From the NCBI RefSeq assembly GCF_041080835.1, contig NZ_CP129683.1:124001-188000 (forward strand): a stretch of DNA of 64,000 bases, read 5' to 3'. Shown one piece after another: positions 35,904-44,717 of the stretch. The DNA is from Bifidobacterium sp. WK012_4_13 (lineage in GTDB: Bacteria > Actinomycetota > Actinomycetes > Actinomycetales > Bifidobacteriaceae). The translations under genes and the position numbers were made by a program. Under the pieces are notes generated by a model, which did no database searches, was not told where the DNA came from, and saw nothing but the letters and a program-made list of their open reading frames with translations. Within the stretch, counting starts at the first letter, position 1; each line of letters begins with the position of its first letter.

Positions 35904-37433
35904 CTAGGCGGCTTCCTTCACCGCTCTCTTTGCCGATTCCTTCGAATGCTGACCGTCATCGACGCCGCATGACTCGCCACCGGTGCCCTGCAGGGATTCC
36001 TGAGGAGTGAGATGAAGCAGCGCTGCATGCGAGCCGGCAGCGGCAGGTTCTCCTTCCGATGCCGGCGCCGGCTCATTCTCAGCGCTGGAAACGGATTCCA
36101 CTGCTGCATCGTCATCGACCCATTGCCTGCGCTGCGCATAGAGATCGCGATCCAGCTCGTGTTCCCCTGAAGCCACGATATAGGCAGTGTTCGCTGCACC
36201 TGCGACGTTCACCGCCGTTCTGCCCATGTCCACGATCTGTGAAATCGGCTGTGAGACCGCAATGAATGCGACCGGGAGACCGGCAGAGGCGAAGAGCGCG
36301 GTCGCGGTTACCGTGGCGGTTCCAGGAACGCCGACCGTGCCGATCGAAACCAGAAGCGCCAAGGCTATGAGCAGCAGATACTGTCCGATGGAGTAGTTCA
36401 GACCCTGAGACTGTATTGCGAACACTGCGAGCAGAACCGGCCAGATGCCCGCGCATCCCGGCATGCCCAGGTTCGCTCCCAGACTTGCCACGAATGAGGC
36501 GATGTCTTCGGAGACGCCGCTCCTGCGCAGTTGTCTGACCGTCACGGGAATTGTGCCAATGCTGCTTTCCGATGTGAATGCAACGACACCGGTGGGCCAG
36601 AAAGCCTTGAAGAAGTAAAGGGGATTCACATGCGCGGCTGCGCTGAGAATGGCTGGCTGAACGATGAACAGCTGAAGCGCGAGTGCGATGTATGCGACGA
36701 TGAGGACCGTGACCAAAGGCAGCAGCGCAGAGACCACGCTGTTGCTGACCGCAGCCGCTATGAGTGCGAGAGTGGCGTATGGTGTGAACCCGACGACAAT
36801 CTGAGTCGCTTTCGAGAACACGACGTTTCCGGCATCCACGAAGGCCTTGAAGGGCGCGACTGCGCGTGAACCACGGTCCGTTCTCGAAGACTGATTGAAC
36901 GCCAGTGCCACAAGCAGCGCGAAGATGACGACCGGGACGACTTGGTTCTCGCTCCAGTTCCCGACGAAGTTCGATGGGAAAAGACCTATGAGCGTATCGA
37001 GGACACCGGGAACATCTGTGGTGGATGTTCCTGACGTCTGCGTCCATGAGAAGCCCTTGCCGACATTGAAGAGCAGCCCGAGACCGAGGGCGAGCAAGGC
37101 CGCGGTCAGTGTGTTCAGCAATAGGAACACGACGCTTTTGATGCCAATGCTGCGTAGCTTCAGCGAGCTTCCGAGACCCGTGATGCTGGATATGACACTG
37201 AAGACGAGGAGAGGAACCACGATCGCCTTTATCGCGTTCGACCAGACATCGCCGAATGCCGATGCATAGTCCGTATTGCCCTTGAAAACGACTCCGACGG
37301 CAATGCCGAACGCCGTTGCGATGATCACCCGTATGCTGAAGTTGACGTGGAACCTCCTGTGCAGCAACGCGAGGATCGCAAACAATGCGATGGTCGTCCC
37401 GAGAGCAACCCACTTCAACGCTAGATCTGACAT
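35904..37433 (-). CDS. Dicarboxylate/amino acid:cation symporter (L-cystine TcyP-like)
   Basis: Member of the DAACS symporter family. The serine-rich hairpin FTSESSIGTIPVTVRQLRR and the following MPGCAGIWPVLLAVFA resemble TcyP/YdjN L-cystine symporters more than glutamate or C4-dicarboxylate carriers. Eight or more hydrophobic helices occupy residues 5-420; the last 90 residues are a hydrophilic, charged extension (VDDDAAVESVSSAENEP and onward) not usual for the family. 509 residues. ATG 37433 with GGGGAAG upstream on the minus strand. Likely role: sodium- or proton-driven cystine uptake, by similarity only. Confidence 0.87.
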   Translation of the reverse strand: MSDLALKWVALGTTIALFAILALLHRRFHVNFSIRVIIATAFGIAVGVVFKGNTDYASAFGDVWSNAIKAIVVPLLVFSVISSITGLGSSLKLRSIGIKSVVFLLLNTLTAALLALGLGLLFNVGKGFSWTQTSGTSTTDVPGVLDTLIGLFPSNFVGNWSENQVVPVVIFALLVALAFNQSSRTDRGSRAVAPFKAFVDAGNVVFSKATQIVVGFTPYATLALIAAAVSNSVVSALLPLVTVLIVAYIALALQLFIVQPAILSAAAHVNPLYFFKAFWPTGVVAFTSESSIGTIPVTVRQLRRSGVSEDIASFVASLGANLGMPGCAGIWPVLLAVFAIQSQGLNYSIGQYLLLIALALLVSIGTVGVPGTATVTATALFASAGLPVAFIAVSQPISQIVDMGRTAVNVAGAANTAYIVASGEHELDRDLYAQRRQWVDDDAAVESVSSAENEPAPASEGEPAAAGSHAALLHLTPQESLQGTGGESCGVDDGQHSKESAKRAVKEAA

Positions 37434-37626
37434 GTATCTTCCCCCTGTGAAAAGCCGTTCGACTGTCTTTCGTTCCGACAGCTGGCTTCACAGTAAATGA
37501 AAGGGAGGGAGAAGTCATGCCCGTCGATATTGCGGTTCGTTATATGTCGTTATCGTTTGGCCTGAGCACTGGGATGACTGGAATGGACCGGACCAGGAAT
37601 ATCCATGTCGCGCGGCACTTCGGCGA

Positions 37627-38238
37627 CTACGGCTTTCTGAGCATCTTCGCAACCGCGGCGGTGCGGTCCGATACCTGGAGCTTGACGAAGATGCGTGAGA
37701 AATAGGTTTTGACCGTCGTCTCGCTGATGAACAGCGACGATGCGATCTGTCTGTTCGTCCGACCGTCCGCGGCCAGCGCGAGGACCTTCCTTTCCTGCTC
37801 GGACAGTTCCGTGCGCTGCGATGGGTGGAGCTGATTGGCGACTGCCCGTGCGGCCCGAGGTGCGAGGATGGTCTCTCCTGCGACGGTATTGCGAATCGCA
37901 TCCGCAAGAAGCGAGGGTTCGACGTCCTTGAGCAGGTATCCGTTCGCGCCTGCCTCAATCGCAGGAAGAATGTCGCCATCCGTCTCGTAGGTGGTCAGGA
38001 TCAGCACCTTCATGTCTGGGAAGCGCGTCAGAACGGCGTGGGTGACCTCTGGTCCTTCCATGTCCGGCATGCGCAGATCGAGCAGAAGAAGGTCAGGCCG
38101 GTGAGCGATGACCTCGCGTATGGCCTCATGTCCGTTGGATGCCTCGGCCACGATGTTCAGATCGGCATGTCTGCGCAGCATCGCGCTTATTCCTTCGCGC
38201 ACCAATGGATAGTCATCGGCAATGACTATGGAAATCAT
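37627..38238 (-). CDS. NarL/LuxR-family response regulator
   Basis: Two-component response regulator. The receiver domain (1-120) has the acidic pair Asp8-Asp9, phospho-acceptor Asp54 in LLLLDLRMPDM, Thr82/83 and Lys104 (YLLKD). The LuxR-type HTH (140-203) has LSEQERKVLALAADGRTNRQIA and SETTVKTYFSRIF. 203 residues, standard. The start ATG overlaps the kinase stop (ATGA), so kinase and regulator are coupled. The most obvious target is the promoter of its own operon, which begins with the efflux MFS gene; inference. Confidence 0.95.
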   Translation of the reverse strand: MISIVIADDYPLVREGISAMLRRHADLNIVAEASNGHEAIREVIAHRPDLLLLDLRMPDMEGPEVTHAVLTRFPDMKVLILTTYETDGDILPAIEAGANGYLLKDVEPSLLADAIRNTVAGETILAPRAARAVANQLHPSQRTELSEQERKVLALAADGRTNRQIASSLFISETTVKTYFSRIFVKLQVSDRTAAVAKMLRKP

Positions 38239-39704
38239 TTCTTTCCCACTTTCCCGACAGATGTCTGTTCATCGTCGCTAGATTCGTCGTCTGCCCTTCT
38301 GACGGCATGGATCGGAAGGATGACGGTGATGCTTGTTCCCCTGCCATTGTTCGACTCGACTTCGAGACTGCCTCCGAGCTGCTCGGCCCTTCGCCGCATG
38401 TCAATCAGTCCGAAGTGCCTTCCACTGCTGTCCGGACCGTGTTTTCTTCGCATATCCTGCAAGGCGTCATAGTCGAATCCAATGCCGTCGTCGGTCACGA
38501 CCATCCTGAATTCTCCGGACGGGTCTTCCTTCGTCTGACGCTGCATGGATTGCCTGGAAGGGCCGGGTGACGAAACGATCCCAATGCCTATGGTCACGTG
38601 GCTGGCCCTGGAATGCTTATGAATGTTTGCCAGGGATTCCTGCATGATCCTGAGTATCGCCACCTGCTCCTGTGCCTGCAGTTCAGGCAGGCGGTCCTTG
38701 ATGCTCAGCTTCACGTCCATTGCGCATGTGCGTGGATCCGTCGCGCTGCCCTCATCGGATGGCATCCCGACGCAATCCGGGCCATGGGATTTCGCAAAGG
38801 TGTCCACCGTTCTTGTGAGCGCAGTCTGGAGGCCACTGCCTTCAAGGGAAGAGGGGGTCGTGTCCGCAATCAGCCTTCGTGAATCGTCAAGGCCTTGCTG
38901 CGATGCCATCTCGATCATGGAAAGATGCCTGAGCGCCTGCTCGGTGTGTTCACTGTTCACCTCGATCTTCGCCACCCTTGCGAGGGCCAGTATCGAGGAA
39001 AGCGACTGCGCGATGGTGTCGTGCATCTCACCTGCGATGCGTTGCCTTTCCGCAATCATGCCCTCGCTGCGGCTGAGCCTACGGATCTTGACCTGATCCT
39101 TTTCGAGCTCGTGCAGCAGCAAAGCATTGTGCTTGTTCACCATGTCCAGCTTGTCTATCGCGCTTCCGATCATGGCGCTGAAGAAGACCGATATGCATGA
39201 TGAAACGAGCAGGCTGCCCCAGGATTGGGATGTGCGCTGGCCAATGTCAAGTGCCCCTAGGGCGATGATCGCCAGATTCGTGACGATGACGGTTGAAATC
39301 GCATGCCAGTAGTCGAAGACTATGAACAGCTGAGGAATGACGTAGAACTGCGAATAGAATGCATTCCCGTCCATATGCACGGCCAGTGCGGTGCAGATGA
39401 CTGCCATCGCGGCGAAGCACCATGCCCTGGTTCCTCCCTTGGTCCTGTATCGGGCGTTCGGGGATCGGTACCTTGGGCGTGCGATGGGATACAGCATGGT
39501 GGGGATGCATATCAGCAATGACACGAACAGCCTTGGACCAAGGGAAAGCTTCGACACGGATGCGACAAGTATCGCAAGCAGGGGAGTGGCGACCGCAAAG
39601 TAGACATTCCACCGAAGTTGCACGGCCTTGGCTTCCCCCGCCACACCGGTCGAGGCATGCGGGCGCAATCCCCGCCAGCACTTTCGAAGCATGTCTGCAT
39701 GCAT
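38235..39704 (-). CDS. NarL-type sensor histidine kinase
   Basis: Membrane sensor kinase of the HisKA_3 class. The N-terminal half has five or six hydrophobic helices with short loops and no large external domain, so it probably senses a membrane-associated signal. The dimerisation/H-box is ERQRIAGEMHDTIAQSLSSIL (phospho-His near residue 228), followed by a HATPase_c domain with N-box SLANIHKHSRASH, DDGIGFD and GLIDMRRRAEQLGG. The start at ATG 39704 is chosen because GGTGGAG lies 9 bases upstream; ATG 39713 and 39746 are in frame. 489 residues. It lies 44 bases after the MFS stop and overlaps the regulator. Confidence 0.92.
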   Translation of the reverse strand: MHADMLRKCWRGLRPHASTGVAGEAKAVQLRWNVYFAVATPLLAILVASVSKLSLGPRLFVSLLICIPTMLYPIARPRYRSPNARYRTKGGTRAWCFAAMAVICTALAVHMDGNAFYSQFYVIPQLFIVFDYWHAISTVIVTNLAIIALGALDIGQRTSQSWGSLLVSSCISVFFSAMIGSAIDKLDMVNKHNALLLHELEKDQVKIRRLSRSEGMIAERQRIAGEMHDTIAQSLSSILALARVAKIEVNSEHTEQALRHLSMIEMASQQGLDDSRRLIADTTPSSLEGSGLQTALTRTVDTFAKSHGPDCVGMPSDEGSATDPRTCAMDVKLSIKDRLPELQAQEQVAILRIMQESLANIHKHSRASHVTIGIGIVSSPGPSRQSMQRQTKEDPSGEFRMVVTDDGIGFDYDALQDMRRKHGPDSSGRHFGLIDMRRRAEQLGGSLEVESNNGRGTSITVILPIHAVRRADDESSDDEQTSVGKVGKK

Positions 39705-39748
39705 GGTTGCCATCTCCACCTGTCCATCGATCGTTCGCAAGTCCAATC

Positions 39749-41419
39749 CTATTGCCTGTTTCGCTTCCTGTCAGAAGGATACGCGAGTGCCAGGCACAGG
39801 AATATGACTCCGATTGCCGCCATCATCAAAAACACTCGACCGACCGCCATCGAGTATGACTCTCGCACCGTCGCCATGATAGTGTGCTGGACCTGCGTCG
39901 GCATCTTGCTCAATGCCGAGCCGGTCTGAGATTGGGCGGCCGTTCCTGCGGAGTTTGCAATGGCATCCGCCATGGCCTGGGTCACGCCATAGCGTGACAG
40001 GCCGTTATGCAGCCTGTTCGCAAAGACCGTTGAGCTCAGGCTGGAGAACAGTGCCATGCCCAATGCCCCTCCGAAGTTCTTGAACAACTGCGTTATGGCA
40101 GACACTTCGCCATATGACGCGTTCAAGGCCCTGTTGACCATGTCGGTGGATGTGGGACTGAACATGAAGCCGATGCCGGCACCGCTCAGGGCGATGGCGG
40201 TGTCGAGCACGGATTCCTGACTCGGGATCCCCGCATTGAAGCCGCCGACCGCCGAAGTGAGGTAGAGAAAGCCACCGACCGTGCAGAGTCCGGCGATGAT
40301 GAGCACCCTTCTTGACCCGTGCCTTTCGAAGATGCGAGCGCCGAGCTTTGACGCAATCATGAATCCGATGAAGAAATACAGGATAAGCAGGCTCGCATCA
40401 AGCACGTCCTTGGAGAGCGCAAGCTGCCCATACACGCTCAGAAAATACATGATCGGTATGAATGCCACCGATGCGACAAGATTCGCAATCGCAGAAATCG
40501 AGAAACGAAGGTTGGCGAACACCCGCACATTGATTATCGGGTTCGAGCGTCTCAGTTCGAGTGTGACGAACACCGCAAAGAGCAGCGCTGCCGTGACGAA
40601 GCTGGCGATGATGCGAGGATCGGACCATCCGACGTCGCTTCCCTGCTGCAGCGGGAGAATGAGTGCGACCATCGCTGCGGCAGCCAGGAACGCCCCCAGG
40701 CCGTCCACCTTCGAGAAGCCGCTCCTGTGCAGATGCATCGAGTCCCTGGGAACGAACCACTGGATCAGGACCAGGGAGACCATTGCCAGGGGAAGGTTGA
40801 TGAAGAAGACGTAGCGCCATGAGAATGTGATGACATAGGATCCGACGATCGGACCGATGGCCGTCATAGCGCCTGTGATGGCAAAGAAGCTTGCCATCGA
40901 GGAGGCGCGTCTGTCCGTAGGGGAATAGGTGAACAGGATGCCGATTGCGGCCGGGAACATCCACGCCAGGCCGATTCCTTGAACGATGCGCGATATGACC
41001 ATCCATCCAAGTGCCATGCTTCCTGCCGGCGTGAGACCGCATAGCAGGCTGCCGATGCCGAAGCTCACGATGCCGATGAGCATCGCACGCCTGTACCCGA
41101 GCACGTCTGCCAGACGGCCTGACAGTGGGAACATCGCCGCTGCAGCCAGCAGATATGCATTGATGGCCCATTGGATGCCTGATGCCGTCAACCCAATCCC
41201 GGATTGGATCGTCTGCGCTGAAAGGGATATGACTGTCTGATCGATTGAGCTCATCGAAACGGCGATGACGAGTCCCGTCAGAATGATCTGCATTGAATGA
41301 TGCCGATTGTTCGTATCGCTCCCATGCGTTGCCAAGGGACCATTGGCATTGCCGATGCTCTGTGCAGAGGGTGAGGTCATACGACCCGCGCTCGCTGTGC
41401 TCTGACTGTGTATCATCAT
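39749..41419 (-). CDS. DHA2-family drug efflux MFS transporter (EmrB/QacA type)
   Basis: Fourteen-helix drug:proton antiporter family. After a 40-residue polar N-terminus, helix 1 contains VIAVSMSSIDQTVISLSAQTI (motif D1 region), then the motif A loop GRLADVLGYRRAML and motif C (AIGPIVGSY). 556 residues, right for DHA2. ATG 41419 with AAGGA 8 bases upstream; the frame runs open to 41482. Substrate unknown. First gene of an operon with a histidine kinase and response regulator, suggesting the pump is induced by, or supplies the signal for, that system. Confidence 0.9.
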   Translation of the reverse strand: MMIHSQSTASAGRMTSPSAQSIGNANGPLATHGSDTNNRHHSMQIILTGLVIAVSMSSIDQTVISLSAQTIQSGIGLTASGIQWAINAYLLAAAAMFPLSGRLADVLGYRRAMLIGIVSFGIGSLLCGLTPAGSMALGWMVISRIVQGIGLAWMFPAAIGILFTYSPTDRRASSMASFFAITGAMTAIGPIVGSYVITFSWRYVFFINLPLAMVSLVLIQWFVPRDSMHLHRSGFSKVDGLGAFLAAAAMVALILPLQQGSDVGWSDPRIIASFVTAALLFAVFVTLELRRSNPIINVRVFANLRFSISAIANLVASVAFIPIMYFLSVYGQLALSKDVLDASLLILYFFIGFMIASKLGARIFERHGSRRVLIIAGLCTVGGFLYLTSAVGGFNAGIPSQESVLDTAIALSGAGIGFMFSPTSTDMVNRALNASYGEVSAITQLFKNFGGALGMALFSSLSSTVFANRLHNGLSRYGVTQAMADAIANSAGTAAQSQTGSALSKMPTQVQHTIMATVRESYSMAVGRVFLMMAAIGVIFLCLALAYPSDRKRNRQ

Positions 41420-41545
41420 GCTTTCCTTGCGTTCTGTGCGTGGACCCACAGGAGACCGATGAAGGTCTCCAAGGGTGCGCATCCGTGATTACGTTATGAG
41501 GTTAGAAGCATGCCGAACGCACGTGAGTCAGCCATTCGGGCATAA

Positions 41546-41571
41546 CGCTGTCCTCCATAAGGAGGACAGCG
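41546..41571. promoter_or_regulatory. Strong hairpin or operator upstream of the efflux operon
   Basis: CGCTGTCCTCC (41546-41556), loop ATAA, GGAGGACAGCG (41561-41571): perfect 11-bp stem 127 bases before the MFS start. No T run on either strand, so it reads better as a regulator site or leader structure than as a terminator. Confidence 0.5.
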
Positions 41572-41872
41572 CCAGCGTTCAGCGCGAACGATCCGTCAGC
41601 CCTCGTGCGGAAGCAGACGAGGTGTCTTCCCATGACAGCCGCTGCCGCAGCGTCGCGGCGGATGGGACAGACGGCAGCAGGCGCCAAAACCAAGTGAGAC
41701 CAGGGTTATCGTCTACTCTTCTGCAGGCGTTCTGTTCGAAAGGGGTGTTTCGCTCAATCTGTCAGAAGCCGCCTGGGCGTAGATTGAAGGTATGGGTGAT
41801 GTCGACGTCATCCATGCAGTGCAGGCTCTGTGGGCTGTCGTCATCTGTCGGGAAGTGGGAAAATGTGATTTT

Positions 41873-41890
41873 GATAACTGTGTAGTTATC
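41873..41890. promoter_or_regulatory. Palindrome GATAACT-N4-AGTTATC upstream of ndh
   Basis: 7-bp perfect inverted repeat with GTGT spacer, 107 bases before the ndh start. Candidate operator for the respiratory genes; it does not match the Rex consensus TTGTGAAN4TTCACAA that I know. Confidence 0.45.
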
Positions 41891-41996
41891 CGGCATTCGA
41901 TTGAGAGTAACATTGCTATGTGGTTCGGAGTGCTTGCATGAAGCGGCGAGGTTCAGGGTTCGCCCGAATCGGGGGATTAATTCTTACGGAGGGATC

Positions 41997-43175
41997 ATGG
42001 TGAAAACGATCGCAGTCCTTGGCGGAGGCTACGCGGGTCTACGTGTGGTCAAGTGTCTGACCCATAAGAAGGTCGATGCCCGCATCATACTCATCAATAA
42101 AAACAAGTATCACTATGAATCCACGCAATTGCATGAGGTTGCCGTAGGCAATAAGGAGCCTTCGGACATCAGCTTTGACATCCGCGCAGCGTTGCCGGAT
42201 TCCGTGGATCTGATAGTCGATGCCGTCACCTCGATCGATAGGGAAAATCACAGGGTGATGCTTCAGGAATCCGATCCGGTCGAATACGATTACCTGGTCA
42301 ATGCCTTGGGATTCGAAAGCGAGAGCTTCGGCATCAAGGGGGTTGCCGAACATTCCCTTTCCTTCAATGACATCGATTCCGCGCTCGCCGTCCGCGCCCA
42401 CATCGAGCGCACCCTCGCCAGATACGCCACCAGCCATGACCAGAATGACCTGCACATTCTCGTATGCGGTGCAGGCTTCACGGGCATCGAGCTGCTCGGC
42501 GAGCTCATAGAGCGCATTCCGGAGTGGACCAGACAGTATTCACTGCCAGAGGGCGGAATAACCGTGGACTGCATCGAGGCAGGAAAGAAGATTCTACCGA
42601 TGCTTCCCGAGAATCTATCCTCATGGGCCGTCAAATATCTCACCGATCATGGCATAAAAATTCACAGTGGCACGCCGATCACGGAGGTCAGGGCTGGCTC
42701 CGTGCTCAGCAACGATACCGAGTTCCCCGGAAACATCATCATCTGGACCACCGGCGTCCAGGGAAGCCATGTGATCTGTGATTCTGGGTACTCCCAGAAA
42801 CGCAACCGCGTCGTGGTGGAGAACGATTTGAGAGTGAAGGACCATCCAGATGAATTCCTCATCGGTGATGTCGCGGCTGTTCCCGATCCTGATTCCGGCC
42901 GTTTCTATCCCACGACGGCTCAGATAGCGGTTGCACAGGCAGACTGCGCGGCGTCGAACCTTGCCGCCTTGCTCGATGGCCGGCCTACCAGCGACTTCCA
43001 TTTCTCGAGCGTCGGAACGGTCTGCTCGCTTGGACCAGGTTCCGGCGTCGCGGCGATCGATGAGCTTGGCCATTGGAAGTTCAAGGGACATAAGGTGGGC
43101 CTGCTGAAGAGAATCGTCAATGATCGCTCGGTTCTTGAATTGGCTCATGTCAAGGAAATGCTTGCGAGCCGCTGA
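41997..43175 (+). CDS. ndh: Type II NADH dehydrogenase (NDH-2)
   Basis: Single-subunit, non-proton-pumping NADH:quinone oxidoreductase. ATG 41997 follows ACGGAGGG by 3 bases and gives KTIAVLGGGYAGLRVV, the FAD dinucleotide motif; upstream in-frame codons lack support. The second Rossmann motif, for NADH, is VCGAGFTGIELLGELIE near residue 157. The C-terminal FAD segment is FLIGDVAAVPD, followed by the quinone-side PTTAQIAVAQ. 392 residues. It lies 54 bases before cydA on the same strand, so it would reduce quinone for the adjacent cytochrome bd. Other flavin disulfide reductase-like dehydrogenases are less likely given this context. Confidence 0.92.
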   Translation: MVKTIAVLGGGYAGLRVVKCLTHKKVDARIILINKNKYHYESTQLHEVAVGNKEPSDISFDIRAALPDSVDLIVDAVTSIDRENHRVMLQESDPVEYDYLVNALGFESESFGIKGVAEHSLSFNDIDSALAVRAHIERTLARYATSHDQNDLHILVCGAGFTGIELLGELIERIPEWTRQYSLPEGGITVDCIEAGKKILPMLPENLSSWAVKYLTDHGIKIHSGTPITEVRAGSVLSNDTEFPGNIIIWTTGVQGSHVICDSGYSQKRNRVVVENDLRVKDHPDEFLIGDVAAVPDPDSGRFYPTTAQIAVAQADCAASNLAALLDGRPTSDFHFSSVGTVCSLGPGSGVAAIDELGHWKFKGHKVGLLKRIVNDRSVLELAHVKEMLASR

Positions 43176-43229
43176 ATCCGAATCAGTTCGACTCCATAAT
43201 TGAATCCGTGCAAGAAAGGAAGTGCACAC

Positions 43230-44717
43230 GTGACTATCTTGGGTCTATCTCGCTTTCAATTCGCGATGACGACGATATTCCACTTCTTCTATGTGCCATT
43301 GTCCATCGGTCTGGCCCTATGCGTGGCCATTCTCGAGACGATATATGTCTTCAAGAAAGATGAGATCTATCTGAAGATGGCAAAGTTCTGGGGAAAGATA
43401 TTTCTCCTGAGCTTTGCGGTCGGCGTCGTCACCGGCATCATTCAGGAATTCCAGTTCGGCATGAACTGGTCGAACTACTCCCGCTTCATGGGCGACATAT
43501 TCGGCGCGCCGCTCGCCATTGAGGCGTTGCTTGCGTTCTTCCTCGAATCCGTCTTCATCGGTGCTTGGATGTTCACATGGAACCGCTTCAAGCCAGGAAT
43601 CCATGCCATGTTCATGTGGCTCACATGCCTGGGCTCGATACTTTCGGCGATCTGGATTCTTGCAGCGAACAGCTTCATGCAGCATCCGACTGGATTCGAG
43701 ATCGACACCAAGACGGGACACGTTCGTCTCAGGAACTTCTGGGATGTCCTGGGCAATCCACAGCTGTGGCGCCAGTTCCCTCATGTGCTGTTCGCCGCCG
43801 TCATGACCGGTGCCATGGTGATACTGGGCATGGCCGCCTTCGGACTCCTGCACAAGAAGACGCAGGGCAGCGAATCCGACAGGCTCTTCTTCACCAAGTC
43901 GGTGCGCTTCAGCGCAGTCGTGGCACTCATCGGGGCGGTGCTTTCCATCTATGCCGGTGATCTGCAGACCCAATACGTCGTCCAGGACCAGCCGATGAAG
44001 TTTGCCGCGACCGAGGCGCTGTACAAGGATTCCGGAGACCCTGCGTCATGGGCCGTGGTCTCGCTTATCAATGAGAAGGACAAGACAGCCAAGAGCATCG
44101 AGATTCCCTACATGCTCTCTCTGCTGACCTATCACAAGACAAGCGGCTCAGTGAAGGGCATGGATACCATCAACAAGGAGCTCCACCAGAAGTACGATGC
44201 CAAGTTCGGCAAGGACATGAACTATTACGTTCCAGTCAACGCACTGTTCTGGAGCTTCAGGTTCATGGCTGCGGTCGGATTCGCGGTGGCTCTCGTCTCG
44301 GTGCTTGCGCTTTGGGCCACACGGAAGAACAAGAACACCCTATACAAGATGCGGTGGCTGCTCTGGATCATCGGAATCTGCACATTCCTGCCCTTCATCG
44401 GCAACACCGGCGGATGGCTGATAACCGAGCTTGGACGATATCCATGGCTGGTCTATGGCATGCTGACGATAGCAGATGGCGTTTCGCCGACGGCGACCGT
44501 CGGAAGCCTGTTCTTCACCAATCTCGTGTACTTCCTGCTGTTCCTGGTCATCGGTGCGGTGATGATCACCTACTCGCGCCGCGTGCTGTATCAGGGGCCT
44601 GACGGGGACGGCAGAATTCCAACCCGCAAGGGCACCCTGATATCCGATCTCGAAGCCAAGGACTCGAAGGATTCGAAGAAGTCGAAGACCGCCACAAGGA
44701 GGGTGAGCCTCGCATGA
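43230..44717 (+). CDS. cydA: Cytochrome bd ubiquinol oxidase subunit I
   Basis: Haem-bearing subunit of the bd-type terminal oxidase. GTG 43230 with AAAGGAAG upstream gives TILGLSRFQFAMTTIFHFFY. Haem ligands expected by alignment are present: His18 and His185 (QFPHVLFAA) and Met346 (WSFRFMAAVG). Acidic proton-channel residues Glu98 and Glu106 lie in APLAIEALLAFFLES. Nine hydrophobic helices; the Q-loop is short (Gram-positive/actinobacterial type), giving 495 residues. The usual GRQPW quinol-site motif reads GRYPW here (near 402). cydB overlaps by ATGA. Confidence 0.96.
   Translation: MTILGLSRFQFAMTTIFHFFYVPLSIGLALCVAILETIYVFKKDEIYLKMAKFWGKIFLLSFAVGVVTGIIQEFQFGMNWSNYSRFMGDIFGAPLAIEALLAFFLESVFIGAWMFTWNRFKPGIHAMFMWLTCLGSILSAIWILAANSFMQHPTGFEIDTKTGHVRLRNFWDVLGNPQLWRQFPHVLFAAVMTGAMVILGMAAFGLLHKKTQGSESDRLFFTKSVRFSAVVALIGAVLSIYAGDLQTQYVVQDQPMKFAATEALYKDSGDPASWAVVSLINEKDKTAKSIEIPYMLSLLTYHKTSGSVKGMDTINKELHQKYDAKFGKDMNYYVPVNALFWSFRFMAAVGFAVALVSVLALWATRKNKNTLYKMRWLLWIIGICTFLPFIGNTGGWLITELGRYPWLVYGMLTIADGVSPTATVGSLFFTNLVYFLLFLVIGAVMITYSRRVLYQGPDGDGRIPTRKGTLISDLEAKDSKDSKKSKTATRRVSLA

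Larger units (their letters stand above)
41420..41996. other. 577-base divergent regulatory gap
   Basis: No credible gene: the short frames here lack ribosome sites and homology. It contains a strong hairpin at 41546-41571 on the efflux-operon side, a palindrome at 41873-41890 on the ndh side, and presumably both promoters. Its length is unusual for this compact window. Confidence 0.6.

Noticed and set aside
36112..37518. 468-codon minus-strand frame in a second frame of the symporter gene
   Set aside because: Same strand but different frame from a clear membrane transporter; the translation is Arg/His-rich without helices or motifs.
41475..41885. 136-codon plus-strand frame in the 577-base gap, tested as a missing regulator gene
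   Set aside because: No HTH or other motif, no ribosome site, and it reads through a strong hairpin; treated as non-coding.
41873..41890. Rex operator for the ndh-cyd genes
   Set aside because: The palindrome does not match TTGTGAAN4TTCACAA; kept only as an unassigned candidate operator.
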